Source: JAEXOD01 sp963663265 | GTDB lineage: Bacteria > Bacteroidota > Ignavibacteria > Ignavibacteriales > Melioribacteraceae | Direction: 5' to 3' | NCBI GenBank assembly: GCA_963663265.2 | Contig: CAXXXM010000002.1 | Coordinates: forward strand, 434,001 to 498,000 | DNA length: 64,000 nucleotides | Shown here: in pieces, positions 8,712 through 18,213 of the stretch | Position numbering within the stretch: position 1 is the first letter of the stretch | Layout: every line of letters starts with the position of its first letter | Notes under the pieces: generated by a model | Seen by the model: the letters and a program-made list of their open reading frames with translations, nothing else | Database searches by the model: none | What the model was told of the DNA's origin: nothing | Made by a program: the position numbers and the translations under genes

Positions 8712-9850
8712 TAAAACTTATCCGAATGTAATAAAATATCTGTAATTTGTTTAGCAGAGGTACCATCGCCAAATGGGTTTGTGCAACTAAAATAATTATA
8801 ATTATTTTTTAAGTTTTCTTCTATTTCAAAGAATTTTTCTTTTATTAATTTATCATCGCTACCAACCAAAAAGGCATAACCTGCTTTAATTGCTTCATTT
8901 CTTTCAGTAACATCGCGCAAAACAATAATTGGTTTTTCAAAAACAAATCCTTCTTCTTGAACCCCACCCGAATCTGTCATAATAAATTTACACTTACTCA
9001 TTAAATAAATAAACTTAAAATAATCCTGTGGGGGAATTAATTTAATATTTTCAACACCGGTTAAAATTTCTTTAACAGAATTTTGGACATTAGGATTTAA
9101 ATGAACAGGATAAATAAAATTATATTCTTTTCTTAACAGTGCTAAATCTCTAATTGATTTAAGTACATTATTAAACTCTTCGCCAAATTTTTCTCTTCTA
9201 TGCAAAGTAACCAAAATAAAAGGTTTAGTATTAAAATCTTCGCCAACAATATTAATAAATTCCTTATTAGTTTCTTCTCCCATTGAAGAATTATTTAACT
9301 GTTCTTTTACTTCAATCAATGCATCAATAACAGTATTTCCTGTTACAAAAACATTGTTTTTATCAAAGCCTTCTTTTATCAAGTTATCTTTTGAATCATC
9401 AGTAGGAGCAAAATTAAAATTACTTAATACCGAAATAAACCTTCTATTTGCTTCTTCAGGATAAGGGCTGTAAATATTATAACTTCGTAAACCTGCTTCA
9501 ACGTGTGCTATTTTAATTTTCATATAGAAAGCAGCTAAGGCAGAAATAAAGGCAGTTGTAGTGTCACCTTGAACCATAATTAAATCGGGCTTATGATTGG
9601 CAAAAACTTCACGAAGTTTTAACAAACTGTTAGCAGAAATATCGTACAAATCTTGATTTTGTTTCATTAAATCCAAATCGTAATCAATTTGAATTTTAAA
9701 AATATCAAGAACTTGTTTAAGCATTTCCCTATGCTGTCCGGTAGAACAAACTAAAGTTTCAAACTGTTTTTCATTTTTCAATGCCTTAATTACAGGAGCT
9801 AATTTAATTGCCTCTGGTCGTGTACCAAAGATAACCATTATTTTTTTCAT
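8711..9850 (-). CDS. wecB: UDP-N-acetylglucosamine 2-epimerase (non-hydrolysing)
   Basis: WecB interconverts UDP-GlcNAc and UDP-ManNAc, so the polysaccharide probably contains ManNAc or a derivative of it. The 379-residue length is standard. Signature segments are the N-terminal GTRPEAIKLAPV, QGDTTTAF, AHVEAGLRS, the PEEANRR element, the VTLHRREK block and the C-terminal TDSGGVQEE motif that binds UDP. It lies in the middle of the operon, one base overlapping the GT4 gene downstream. No wecC (ManNAc dehydrogenase) is seen in the window, so ManNAcA is not predicted from here. Confidence 0.96.
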   Translation of the reverse strand: MKKIMVIFGTRPEAIKLAPVIKALKNEKQFETLVCSTGQHREMLKQVLDIFKIQIDYDLDLMKQNQDLYDISANSLLKLREVFANHKPDLIMVQGDTTTAFISALAAFYMKIKIAHVEAGLRSYNIYSPYPEEANRRFISVLSNFNFAPTDDSKDNLIKEGFDKNNVFVTGNTVIDALIEVKEQLNNSSMGEETNKEFINIVGEDFNTKPFILVTLHRREKFGEEFNNVLKSIRDLALLRKEYNFIYPVHLNPNVQNSVKEILTGVENIKLIPPQDYFKFIYLMSKCKFIMTDSGGVQEEGFVFEKPIIVLRDVTERNEAIKAGYAFLVGSDDKLIKEKFFEIEENLKNNYNYFSCTNPFGDGTSAKQITDILLHSDKF

Positions 9851-9950
9851 AAAATCCGACAGAATTTATTAAATGTAAATAAACTTTAAATATAAGGAAA
9901 TTTTGGATAATTACATAAAATGGAAAACCAGAAACAATAAATTTAAATAA

Positions 9951-10874
9951 TTACTTAAAACGATTTTTGGGATAAATAAGAAGTAACTTTAAATAATTAT
10001 ATGCTTTTTTTATTAAATTGGAATTAAAAGTAACAACACCTGATATAAAATAAATTGGAATTCTAATAACAATTCCCAAGTAATGAATTGCAATAATTAA
10101 CCCAAATTCAACACCCTTAAAATGTTTTTGAAACAACTGAATTCTTCCAATACTAAGGTTTTTAATACTAAACCAAGGCATATTGGCAGTTGTAGCACCG
10201 CCTAAATGGATTATTGCAGTTCCCGGATAGTAAATAACGTCACCAACCTGATCATTAAATCTTTTACATAGATCGTTTTCTTCACCATAGAAGAAAAATC
10301 TATCATCAAAACCATTTAAATTAGAGATATATTTTTTTTCACCAAAAATAAAAGCCCCTTTTACTACACCAACTTTAATTGGGTTTTCGATGTTTTTATA
10401 GTTTAGATGAAACCGATTTACGTATTTACTCTTTTTTAAAATCAAATATAAAAAAGAGATATCACCAAACACATTTAAAACAGTTTCAAATTCAGTAATT
10501 GATTCTTGATGAGTATTATCGGCATTTAAAAGTTTACAACCAATAAGAGCTGGTCTTTTTAGCGACTTATAATAATTAATTACCTTTTTTAATGAGTCTT
10601 CTATAAGCAAGGTATCATTGTTAAGAAACAATATATATTCCCCTTTAGCTATATTCAGACCTTGATTGTTAGCATAAGAAAAACCTTTATTTTTTGAGTT
10701 CTTTAATATAATAACATTGGGGAATTCTTTGTTAATGTCCTGAATATTTCCTATTGTTGAGTTATTATCAATCACTATTATTTCAAAATCAGTTGTACAA
10801 AACTTATAAATTGTTTCAATGCAATTTAGAGTTAAGTCAACTCTATTATAATTTACTAAAATAATTGATACCAT
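9951..10874 (-). CDS. Family 2 glycosyltransferase (rhamnosyltransferase-like)
   Basis: A 307-residue GT-A enzyme with VNYNRVDLT near the N-terminus, VIDNNST (about 35-41), KGFSYANNQGL, FLNNDT as the metal site (about 88-93), and the YGEENDLCKRF motif in the acceptor domain. This is the same arrangement as in the N-terminal half of the fusion at 1067-3043. A hydrophobic stretch near the C-terminus (about 260-285) may attach it to the membrane. A 100-base gap with no obvious element separates it from wecB downstream, the widest break in this operon, so an internal promoter there cannot be excluded. Confidence 0.87.
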   Translation of the reverse strand: MVSIILVNYNRVDLTLNCIETIYKFCTTDFEIIVIDNNSTIGNIQDINKEFPNVIILKNSKNKGFSYANNQGLNIAKGEYILFLNNDTLLIEDSLKKVINYYKSLKRPALIGCKLLNADNTHQESITEFETVLNVFGDISFLYLILKKSKYVNRFHLNYKNIENPIKVGVVKGAFIFGEKKYISNLNGFDDRFFFYGEENDLCKRFNDQVGDVIYYPGTAIIHLGGATTANMPWFSIKNLSIGRIQLFQKHFKGVEFGLIIAIHYLGIVIRIPIYFISGVVTFNSNLIKKAYNYLKLLLIYPKNRFK

Positions 10875-10888
10875 AGTTTTAACAAGAA

Positions 10889-12364
10889 TTAATTAAAAAA
10901 TTTAAGTTTATGTACAATCTTATTCCCAATCTCTTCTTTATTAATTGCCTTAAAGAAATATAATATTTCTTCACTATTAAAAAACTTTGTAAAAACAACT
11001 AACCCTAATATCAAAGGTAAACTTGAAAATAGATATAAGATTAATGATAATGAGGAAATAGCATAAATTGATAGAGGAAACAATAATGAAAAGAAAAGCA
11101 AATTTTTGTTCAACAGAAAAACTTTATTATTACTTTTATATAAATAAAAAGTAGTTAAAATGTAGCCAATAACACCAACAATCAGTTTAGACAACGCCAC
11201 ACCATTATAAAAATAAACCGGAATTAAAAATAAGCTAAAGATTATATGTAAAACAAATACAATTAAGGCATAATAAAAGTTTAATGATTGTTTATTCCAT
11301 GCAATCATTAAATTTGTAATAAAAAAACTATAAAAAACAAAAACATCTGCAAATAATAATGTAGCAGCGGTAATACCTGCTTTTATATATTCTTCACCAA
11401 ACAGCAAGTTAACAATCTCAGAATTCTTAAAGTAAAACACAACAGTTAAAACTAATGCAAATAAAAAGAACAATTTTAGAGAAAAACTAATTAATAAATT
11501 AAATTTTTGAGGTTCAGACTTTCCATTAGAAAAAAGTGGAAAAAGTGTAGTAATGATAGCAGTTGGAAAAACTAACAAAGGACCAACAAGCCTAAAAGCT
11601 ATTGAATAAATTCCTGCATCATAATAGCTCGAAAACCATTTAAGCATAATTACATCCATTTGCTGAAAAACCGTATCAAGAATAATTGCACCAAATATTG
11701 GTGCAGCTTCTATTAACAACCAAACACTATTTCCTATTCTAAAATTGAACTTAAATTTCATTATTTTTTTTAAGGCAAACAAACTAAGAACAAATCCCGG
11801 TAAATTTGATAAAGTGTACAAAATAACAAAAAAAGTCAATTTATCTTCAGCAAAAGAAAGGAAAGGTATTCCTAACATCAAAACAAAATTATCAATATTA
11901 GTGAACAACATTGGGACATGCATTTTTAAATTAACCTTAAAAGGTAAATCTAACATTTCTCTAATACAAACAAATTTTGCTGAGACTATTGAACCAATTA
12001 ATAGTATGTTAATCAAAAACATTTCATAAAGAGAACTATGCAATGCTAATTGTACAATGTTAAAGGCTAATACTGCAATAATAAACGCAATCAACCTTAG
12101 CGTAATTGCAGTATTTAATAAAGAATAGTCATCTTTTTTCTTTGAAAGTTCACGGAAAACAATAGGAATTAATCCCAGGTCAATTACTTTGGAAATAATT
12201 ACCGCAAGTGCCAACATATAACCAAACCGTCCAAAACCTTCAACACCAATACTTCTAGCGGCAATTGTAATTGCAACAAAATTAAGGACTAAATTAACAA
12301 TTTGCCCAATAGTAATAGAGAAAACGTTTGTAATTGCTCTTGTAGAATTATTCCCCATAAACAA
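10889..12364 (-). CDS. wzx: Polysaccharide flippase, Wzx-like (MOP superfamily)
   Basis: A 491-residue protein made almost wholly of membrane helices (about 12-14), with the N-terminal pattern NVFSITIGQIVNLVLNF and the following RSIGVEGFGRFGYMLA segment characteristic of polysaccharide transport proteins of the MOP group. Such proteins flip the finished lipid-linked repeat unit to the periplasm. It lies next to the Wzy-type polymerase and the chain-length regulator, as expected for the Wzx/Wzy pathway. The TTG at 12364 has AGGGA 6 bases upstream; the alternative ATG at 12358 has poorer spacing. The call rests on topology and context. Confidence 0.88.
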   Translation of the reverse strand: MFMGNNSTRAITNVFSITIGQIVNLVLNFVAITIAARSIGVEGFGRFGYMLALAVIISKVIDLGLIPIVFRELSKKKDDYSLLNTAITLRLIAFIIAVLAFNIVQLALHSSLYEMFLINILLIGSIVSAKFVCIREMLDLPFKVNLKMHVPMLFTNIDNFVLMLGIPFLSFAEDKLTFFVILYTLSNLPGFVLSLFALKKIMKFKFNFRIGNSVWLLIEAAPIFGAIILDTVFQQMDVIMLKWFSSYYDAGIYSIAFRLVGPLLVFPTAIITTLFPLFSNGKSEPQKFNLLISFSLKLFFLFALVLTVVFYFKNSEIVNLLFGEEYIKAGITAATLLFADVFVFYSFFITNLMIAWNKQSLNFYYALIVFVLHIIFSLFLIPVYFYNGVALSKLIVGVIGYILTTFYLYKSNNKVFLLNKNLLFFSLLFPLSIYAISSLSLILYLFSSLPLILGLVVFTKFFNSEEILYFFKAINKEEIGNKIVHKLKFFN

Positions 12365-12387
12365 ACATATTCCCTATAGCAAATCGA

Positions 12388-13716
12388 TTAATTAATTTTT
12401 TTTTGTTTGTTATAATAATGAGTGCTGATTTTCTCCACAAAAGGATTAAAAAAGGCAATTCCAAGCACAGTAACCCATAATATTCCCATCCTTGTTATCA
12501 TAACCAAAACAGTAAACGATACAATAACATTTAATGTTGTAAGCATAACCAAATTACCCATTTTTAGAGTTTCATGAAACCTAAACCAATAAAATGTTAC
12601 TAACATCCCTAATAAATATGGTACAATAAACAAACCCGGATAACTAAAATCAGCATTAATTTCTCGCAAATAAGTAGCCTGATTAGTCCACATTGGAATA
12701 TAATAACCCTTTCCAAATATTTTTGGTGCTTCAATAGCCCCAGTTTTAGCTACAAAGTTATAAACAGTAAAAAAAGTATTTTCACCAAACCTTAGATTTT
12801 CTTCTTCAGTAATAAAATATCGATTTAACACAGCAGGGTTGGAGCTGAAATACATATACATCGAAGGGCTGATAAATAGTGACTTCTTGAATTTGTTTAA
12901 TGTACGAGAAGAGGCATTAAAATTTTCAACAATTCCTCTATTTGACTTAACAATAGAAACAGCCGCAATTGCAATTCCAGCAATAACAATCGCAGCAATT
13001 ATCAAACTTCGTGAATTCACTTTGCTCTTAATTAGGTTACGTCCCATAGCATGACGCATAGTAAAAAAAACCAAGAAAAAAAGTAAAAATCCAAATAAAA
13101 TATTTGCTCTCCCAACAGTAGCAATATCCTTTAAAACAACCGCAACCATAGGTAAAACAAAAAAACTATGAAATTTTTCATAATAAGCAGTATAAATTGC
13201 TACATAAAAAACACCAATATAGGCGAAAGCATGCATATATGGTAAAGAACCTGAAAAACCACCAGACACACGCATACTATAAATAGTATTCATGTTTAGT
13301 AATACACCCCCAATGCTTCCAAATTTTTGAATTAATTCCCACCAGTGAAAAAAAGCTGCAAAAAGTCCCAATATTGAACAAAACCAAACAAAAAGCCTGA
13401 GAGACTTCCCACCATCAAGCAATATCGGAAAGGAAACAGTAATTTTTCTCTTGAAAATTTTGTTATCTTTGTTTTTAGCAGACCGAGCCATAAATACAGT
13501 AATAATTCCAAGAAAAAACGAAACAAAAGACAAAAACATAATAACCCATGTTATTCCTTTTAATTCAGGATATTCCATCAAATGCAAATCATATAAAATA
13601 ACAAAGAGTGACCAACTAAATGTGTAAATAGTTAATGGGTTAATAAATTTTTCATAAATAAATTTATTAAAAAATAAAACTAACACACAAATAGTTATTG
13701 TAAAAAGAGTTACCAT
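12388..13716 (-). CDS. wzy: O-antigen polymerase-like membrane protein (Wzy-type)
   Basis: A 442-residue protein with about 10-12 membrane helices and a larger periplasmic loop in the second half (around 265-355, rich in charged and aromatic residues), the topology of oligosaccharide repeat-unit polymerases. Sequence conservation is low in this family, so the call leans on topology and on position between the Wzx flippase and the Wzz-like regulator. It would join repeat units in the periplasm. The start ATG (13716-13714) overlaps the stop of the upstream gene by one base. Confidence 0.8.
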   Translation of the reverse strand: MVTLFTITICVLVLFFNKFIYEKFINPLTIYTFSWSLFVILYDLHLMEYPELKGITWVIMFLSFVSFFLGIITVFMARSAKNKDNKIFKRKITVSFPILLDGGKSLRLFVWFCSILGLFAAFFHWWELIQKFGSIGGVLLNMNTIYSMRVSGGFSGSLPYMHAFAYIGVFYVAIYTAYYEKFHSFFVLPMVAVVLKDIATVGRANILFGFLLFFLVFFTMRHAMGRNLIKSKVNSRSLIIAAIVIAGIAIAAVSIVKSNRGIVENFNASSRTLNKFKKSLFISPSMYMYFSSNPAVLNRYFITEEENLRFGENTFFTVYNFVAKTGAIEAPKIFGKGYYIPMWTNQATYLREINADFSYPGLFIVPYLLGMLVTFYWFRFHETLKMGNLVMLTTLNVIVSFTVLVMITRMGILWVTVLGIAFFNPFVEKISTHYYNKQKKIN

Positions 13717-14933
13717 TAAATTTTTAATCTAAATATTTTTACAACAGAACTATAGTATTTCTTTTCAGTTAATAGAAGAGGATTCTTACATTCAACCATG
13801 TTATAAATCTTTTCAGCTCTAAAAGCAAAAATTATAGAAAAGAACAACACAATAAAAGTACAGGCAGAAATAATGTAGGCTTTTTTAGGACCATATTTAA
13901 TCTGTGGTGGGACAGCCGGATCAACAAATAACAAGGTCGGAACGCTCTTATTTTCTTCAACTCTCGCTTGTTCATACATCGGAAGCATTACTTCAAGAAT
14001 TTTACTTTGAATTTCAACATTTCTATATAATCTTAAATATTGAATCATTAAATCAGGGATACCATTAAAAGCAAATAAAACGTTAGATTCAGAAGAAAGC
14101 GACTTTGAATTTTTTAATTCTTTAACTTTGCCTTTTAATAAATTTATTTGAGATTGGAGCCCCATTACTTGAGGAGAATTTTCTCCAAATTGCATTTTTA
14201 ATAAATCCATTGAAATCTCTTTTTGTACCAATTCAGATTCAATTTCTGCTGCTGCTTTTACAGATACTTCCAATTGTTCAGGAACGGCAAAAATTCCATA
14301 TTTTTTTTGGAATCGATACAAACTATCTTCAACATTTTTCAAGTCGACTAAATTTTTATTGTATCTTTGTTCAATAAAAAGTCTATTATTACGAGCTGCT
14401 TCAGTATTAATCACTCTGTTTAGACTATCAGCTAAAGATACAAAATAATTAGCCATATCAGCACATTTTTGAGGACTTTGGTTGATAACAATAATCTGTA
14501 TAAAGCCAAATTCATTTGGCTCAAAAACCAAGTCTTCAGCAAAAGCTTTTATTGCTTTATCCATATTTTTATCATCAATTTCATAGTACTCCATTAAGCT
14601 GTACTTATTAATAACTTTTTCTAAAGCTCCACGAGAATTAAGAAATCCCAGCAACATATCCTCAGAGGTATTTGATGTCCCAAATAATTTAGCACCAATA
14701 GAAGACGATGATTTTCCTCCACCTAATAAACTTGTTAAACCACTTAACCCCATTGAGCTTTCAGGAGGGATTGTTACTACTGCCATAGACTTATAAGTAA
14801 TTGGCAAAGAAAATGAAATAATTGTACTAACAGCAATTGTAATAAATAAAGCAATAAATATTATTCTTTTCCATTTAAATAAAATATACATATAATCAGA
14901 GAACTGCACTTTTTGTTCTTTATTTTCTTCCAT
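13716..14933 (-). CDS. Polysaccharide chain-length determinant, Wzz-like (PCP)
   Basis: A 405-residue polysaccharide co-polymerase. A short cytoplasmic N-terminus with SDYMYILFKWKR leads to the first membrane helix (about 30-50); a long periplasmic coiled-coil-rich region follows, with a glycine/serine-rich insertion (about 83-105); a second helix lies near 350-375 after the proline-rich DPAVPPQIKYGPKKA segment typical of the family. There is no Walker ATPase domain, so this is a Wzz/PCP-1-like form, not a Wzc kinase. It would set chain length with the Wzy polymerase. It is translationally coupled to the polymerase gene. Confidence 0.88.
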   Translation of the reverse strand: MEENKEQKVQFSDYMYILFKWKRIIFIALFITIAVSTIISFSLPITYKSMAVVTIPPESSMGLSGLTSLLGGGKSSSSIGAKLFGTSNTSEDMLLGFLNSRGALEKVINKYSLMEYYEIDDKNMDKAIKAFAEDLVFEPNEFGFIQIIVINQSPQKCADMANYFVSLADSLNRVINTEAARNNRLFIEQRYNKNLVDLKNVEDSLYRFQKKYGIFAVPEQLEVSVKAAAEIESELVQKEISMDLLKMQFGENSPQVMGLQSQINLLKGKVKELKNSKSLSSESNVLFAFNGIPDLMIQYLRLYRNVEIQSKILEVMLPMYEQARVEENKSVPTLLFVDPAVPPQIKYGPKKAYIISACTFIVLFFSIIFAFRAEKIYNMVECKNPLLLTEKKYYSSVVKIFRLKI

Positions 14934-14947
14934 TTGATTTCCTAATT

Positions 14948-16330
14948 TTACTTTCCAAGTTGAACAATTAGTAAGGCAATAGTTGCAACAGCACCAATAA
15001 CTGCGGAAACTGCTGTTATTCTATTTAAATAATAGTCAAAAGTACGAGGTATTTCTTTTGGTATCCAAATAAAATCACCGGGTTCAATTGTATATTTTGT
15101 ATCTTCTTCAATCAATTTCCAACCACGCGATTTACCTTTAACAAGATAAATTTCTTCTTTTGCTGTTTTTCCAATACCACCGGCTAAATTAATGTAATAA
15201 TCAACCCCATTATCAGCTGAGTAATTAATATAACCCGGAAATTGAACTTGACCAAAAACATAAACCAATTCAACTTTTTCAGGAATAAAGATATAATCCC
15301 CATCTTTAACAATAAAATTAGACACCTCAGAATTTGGATCATTTAACTTTGTAAAATCTAAAACCGCATTACCGCGTGCAAAACGTAACTTATTGTCTGT
15401 TAAAAAAGAGATAGAATCTTCTTCTGATATATCAGCCATACGCTGCATCATAAGGCGTTCAAATTCTTCCGAAAAAACCGGACTTTTGAATACGTTAGCA
15501 CCTCTAATTAATTCGGCTCTGTTTAAGTCAGCATTTGAAGTAAAACCACCTACTTTTTCTATTAATTCTCTTAAAGTAGTTGTACTTTTAGAAATGGGTA
15601 TTTCACCTGGCATGTTCACTTCGCCTTTAATAGAAACTTTATAATCTTTTCTACCGGTCTCTTCTGCTACTACTACAATTCTATCCCCAATTTTTAATTC
15701 GGGATTTTCTGTAATTTTATAATTTTGAACTTCTTCTTTTGAGCCATCATAACTCAATCGAACAATTTTAAACTCATTTACATTTTCATAAGCGGGATTA
15801 ATCCCATGTGCAAACATCAATGCATCTGAAAATTTATCGCCTGTAACATACTGAAATATTGTTTGTTTATTAACAGCTCCTCCAATTGTAACAAATCCAA
15901 TTTTTGGATCGTAATCGGGGAAAATTAATACATCTTCGTGCATTAAATATGGGTTAAAAGCAAAATCACCTGTTAATCTGAATTTTTCTAAATCAATATT
16001 AATTTCAGAACCATTTTTACGTTTTAGTTTGATATTTCTATTAGCAATTTTTTCAAAATCATTCATGAGTTGTAGTTTTTCCTCAGGTTCTTTCGCCATT
16101 GCTAATTTTTCGGCTTTTGCCTCATTTAATAAACGGCTAACAAACTGGTCAACTCTTTCCCCCGGAACTGATGGGAATGTACCGGTAACAATAAAAGTTC
16201 CACCAATTGTAACGCTCATTGCACTACTCAGAGAATTCAAGCTATTAGAAGAAGACTTAAAACTTGATTCGGTTTGTGCAAATAGTCCAACTGCACTTAA
16301 AAATAATAAAACAAATAGTTTACGCAACAT
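14948..16330 (-). CDS. Polysaccharide export outer-membrane protein (Wza-like, SLBB domains)
   Basis: A 460-residue exporter. The N-terminus starts MLRKLFVLLFLSAVGLFAQ, a signal peptide without a lipobox Cys. After a low-complexity Ser-rich stretch come a polysaccharide export domain and soluble-ligand-binding beta-grasp repeats; VSIKGEVNMPGEIPI and VYVFGQVQFPGYINY are typical SLBB starts. A single helix near the C-terminus (about 435-456) may cross the outer membrane, as in Wza. I chose ATG 16330 because AGGA lies 5 bases upstream and it gives a proper signal peptide; the frame is open to 16366, which would overlap rfbB. It pairs with the Wzz-like gene just downstream. Confidence 0.9.
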   Translation of the reverse strand: MLRKLFVLLFLSAVGLFAQTESSFKSSSNSLNSLSSAMSVTIGGTFIVTGTFPSVPGERVDQFVSRLLNEAKAEKLAMAKEPEEKLQLMNDFEKIANRNIKLKRKNGSEINIDLEKFRLTGDFAFNPYLMHEDVLIFPDYDPKIGFVTIGGAVNKQTIFQYVTGDKFSDALMFAHGINPAYENVNEFKIVRLSYDGSKEEVQNYKITENPELKIGDRIVVVAEETGRKDYKVSIKGEVNMPGEIPISKSTTTLRELIEKVGGFTSNADLNRAELIRGANVFKSPVFSEEFERLMMQRMADISEEDSISFLTDNKLRFARGNAVLDFTKLNDPNSEVSNFIVKDGDYIFIPEKVELVYVFGQVQFPGYINYSADNGVDYYINLAGGIGKTAKEEIYLVKGKSRGWKLIEEDTKYTIEPGDFIWIPKEIPRTFDYYLNRITAVSAVIGAVATIALLIVQLGK

Positions 16331-16349
16331 TCTATTCCTATTATTTAGA

Positions 16350-17366
16350 TTAATAATTTTTACCATATAAATTTTTATAATAATCTTGATATGAACCGGA
16401 AATTATCCTTTTCCACCAAGCTTCATTTTCCAAATACCATTCAACTGTTTTAACAATTGCTTGTTCAAAAGAAAATTCTGGTTTCCAACCAATGATTGTT
16501 TTCGTTTTTGTTGCATCAATAGCATAACGCCTATCGTGCCCTAAACGATCTTTAACATACTCTATTAAATCTTCACTTTTGCCTAAAATGCCTAATATCA
16601 ATTTAATAATTTGGATATTTTGCATTTCATTTTCTGCACCAACATTATAAACTTCTCCCGGAATACCTTTTTCTAAAACCATTTGAATTGCTCTGTTATG
16701 GTCAACAACATAAATCCAATCTCTTACGTTTTTGCCATCACCATAAACAGGGAGCTTTTTATCATGTAATGCATTGATAATCATTAAAGGAATAAGCTTT
16801 TCCGGAAATTGATACGAGCCATAATTATTAGAACAACGAGTAATTACAATTGGCATTCCGTATGTATGATAAAATGATAAAGCCATCATATCCGCAGATG
16901 CTTTACTTGATGAGTAAGGACTATTTGGAGAAATAGGAGTTGATTCAGTAAACAAACCTGTTTCTCCTAAACTTCCATAAACTTCATCCGTTGATACTTG
17001 TAAAAACTTTTCAACTTCATGACGTTTTGCAGCTTCAAGTAAAACGTTTGTGCCCATAACGTTTGTTTTAAAAAAGACTTCCGACCCAAGAATTGATCTA
17101 TCAACGTGCGATTCTGCAGCAAAGTTAATAACAAAGTTAAATTTATACTTTGCAAAAAGGTATTCAACCAATTCATGATTTGCAATATCCCCTTTTACAA
17201 AGGTATAATTTTTATTGTTTTCAATTTTTGTTAAATTTTCTAAATTACCGGCATAAGTTAATTTATCCAAATTAACTATATTATATTCTTCACTTTCATT
17301 TAAAATGTAATTTAAATAATTACTACCTATAAAACCGGCTCCTCCGGTAACTAAAATATTTTTCAT
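16350..17366 (-). CDS. rfbB: dTDP-glucose 4,6-dehydratase
   Basis: RfbB turns dTDP-glucose into dTDP-4-keto-6-deoxyglucose, an intermediate for rhamnose and other deoxysugars. The 338-residue protein has the extended-SDR NAD site GGAGFIGSN (8-16), NFAAESHVDRS, STDEVYGSL with the catalytic Thr-Asp-Glu, and YSSSK with the active-site Tyr and Lys. AGGAG lies upstream of ATG 17366. rfbA, rfbC and rfbD are not in the window, so the final sugar is not shown; two rhamnosyltransferase-like GT2 enzymes in the operon fit a deoxyhexose. Confidence 0.97.
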   Translation of the reverse strand: MKNILVTGGAGFIGSNYLNYILNESEEYNIVNLDKLTYAGNLENLTKIENNKNYTFVKGDIANHELVEYLFAKYKFNFVINFAAESHVDRSILGSEVFFKTNVMGTNVLLEAAKRHEVEKFLQVSTDEVYGSLGETGLFTESTPISPNSPYSSSKASADMMALSFYHTYGMPIVITRCSNNYGSYQFPEKLIPLMIINALHDKKLPVYGDGKNVRDWIYVVDHNRAIQMVLEKGIPGEVYNVGAENEMQNIQIIKLILGILGKSEDLIEYVKDRLGHDRRYAIDATKTKTIIGWKPEFSFEQAIVKTVEWYLENEAWWKRIISGSYQDYYKNLYGKNY

Positions 17367-17375
17367 AATTTCTCC

Positions 17376-18098
17376 TTAAAATGCAAAAAAACCGACAAAA
17401 ACACCTGCTTCAATAAAAAACGAATTTGCAGATAACTTATTTGGGATGTTAGATATATTCCTATCATTATCTGCTTTCCAATCTCCATCTATTTCCACCA
17501 AATAACCGCCACCAAAACGTGCGGCAATAAATCTATTTAAAGGTATGTCAATATTCAATGTTGGTGTAATTGTATAGAATGAGTTTGTAATTTTTTTATG
17601 TTGATTCTCACCAGACTGCCAAACATCTTCCCAATTGTAATCAGTTTTATTTTTATAAAAATCAATTTCAACACTTCCTCCGCCTAAAATACAACCGACA
17701 GACACTGCAATTTTATGAATAAATGGAAGTGTATATTCCATAGTTAACCCACCGGCACCAATGGAATAATCAACCTGATTATTAAATCCGTTTACAACTT
17801 TGGACACACTCTTTTTACCACCAAAGCCCATTCCACCAATTCTAAAATTATTCCAAAACATAACATAAATATAACCGGAACCACCATAAGTCATCATTCC
17901 AGAATTATTAAATTCAGGCAATCCTATTTTTTTTATCTGCTCGTTAATTGGATCAAAATTTGGCATAATCCAAACCGGAGAAAAGCCACCCGCGGCTCCA
18001 AATTTGGAAATAACACCTACGGATTCTGATTCTTGGGCACGTGTTATATTAACAAATATTAATGCAACAATTAATACAAAAAAAAACTTTTTTACCAT
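17376..18098 (-). CDS. Predicted outer-membrane beta-barrel or secreted protein of unknown function
   Basis: A 240-residue protein with a clear signal peptide (first 20-21 residues, ending TRAQ) and no cytoplasmic domain. The mature part alternates polar and hydrophobic residues, is rich in Gly and aromatics (GGSGYIYVMFWNNFRIGGMG) and ends in Phe (AGVFVGFFAF), all typical of outer-membrane beta-barrels. I recognise no named family. It is 9 bases upstream of rfbB and may be the first gene of the polysaccharide operon, where it could help in export or surface attachment; that role is inference only. Confidence 0.7.
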   Translation of the reverse strand: MVKKFFFVLIVALIFVNITRAQESESVGVISKFGAAGGFSPVWIMPNFDPINEQIKKIGLPEFNNSGMMTYGGSGYIYVMFWNNFRIGGMGFGGKKSVSKVVNGFNNQVDYSIGAGGLTMEYTLPFIHKIAVSVGCILGGGSVEIDFYKNKTDYNWEDVWQSGENQHKKITNSFYTITPTLNIDIPLNRFIAARFGGGYLVEIDGDWKADNDRNISNIPNKLSANSFFIEAGVFVGFFAF

Positions 18099-18213
18099 TT
18101 TTATGTGAACTTAGAATTTAATTGACAAAATAAATCAAGTTATCAAAATACAATTTAAAATAAAAAAAATCAGTAGTAAAATTCATATCAAAATATAACG
18201 GGCTATCAATTCC

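Noticed and set aside
16029..16370. 113-codon plus-strand open frame opposite the SLBB exporter gene
   Set aside because: It is antisense to a well-supported exporter gene and shows no family features of its own.
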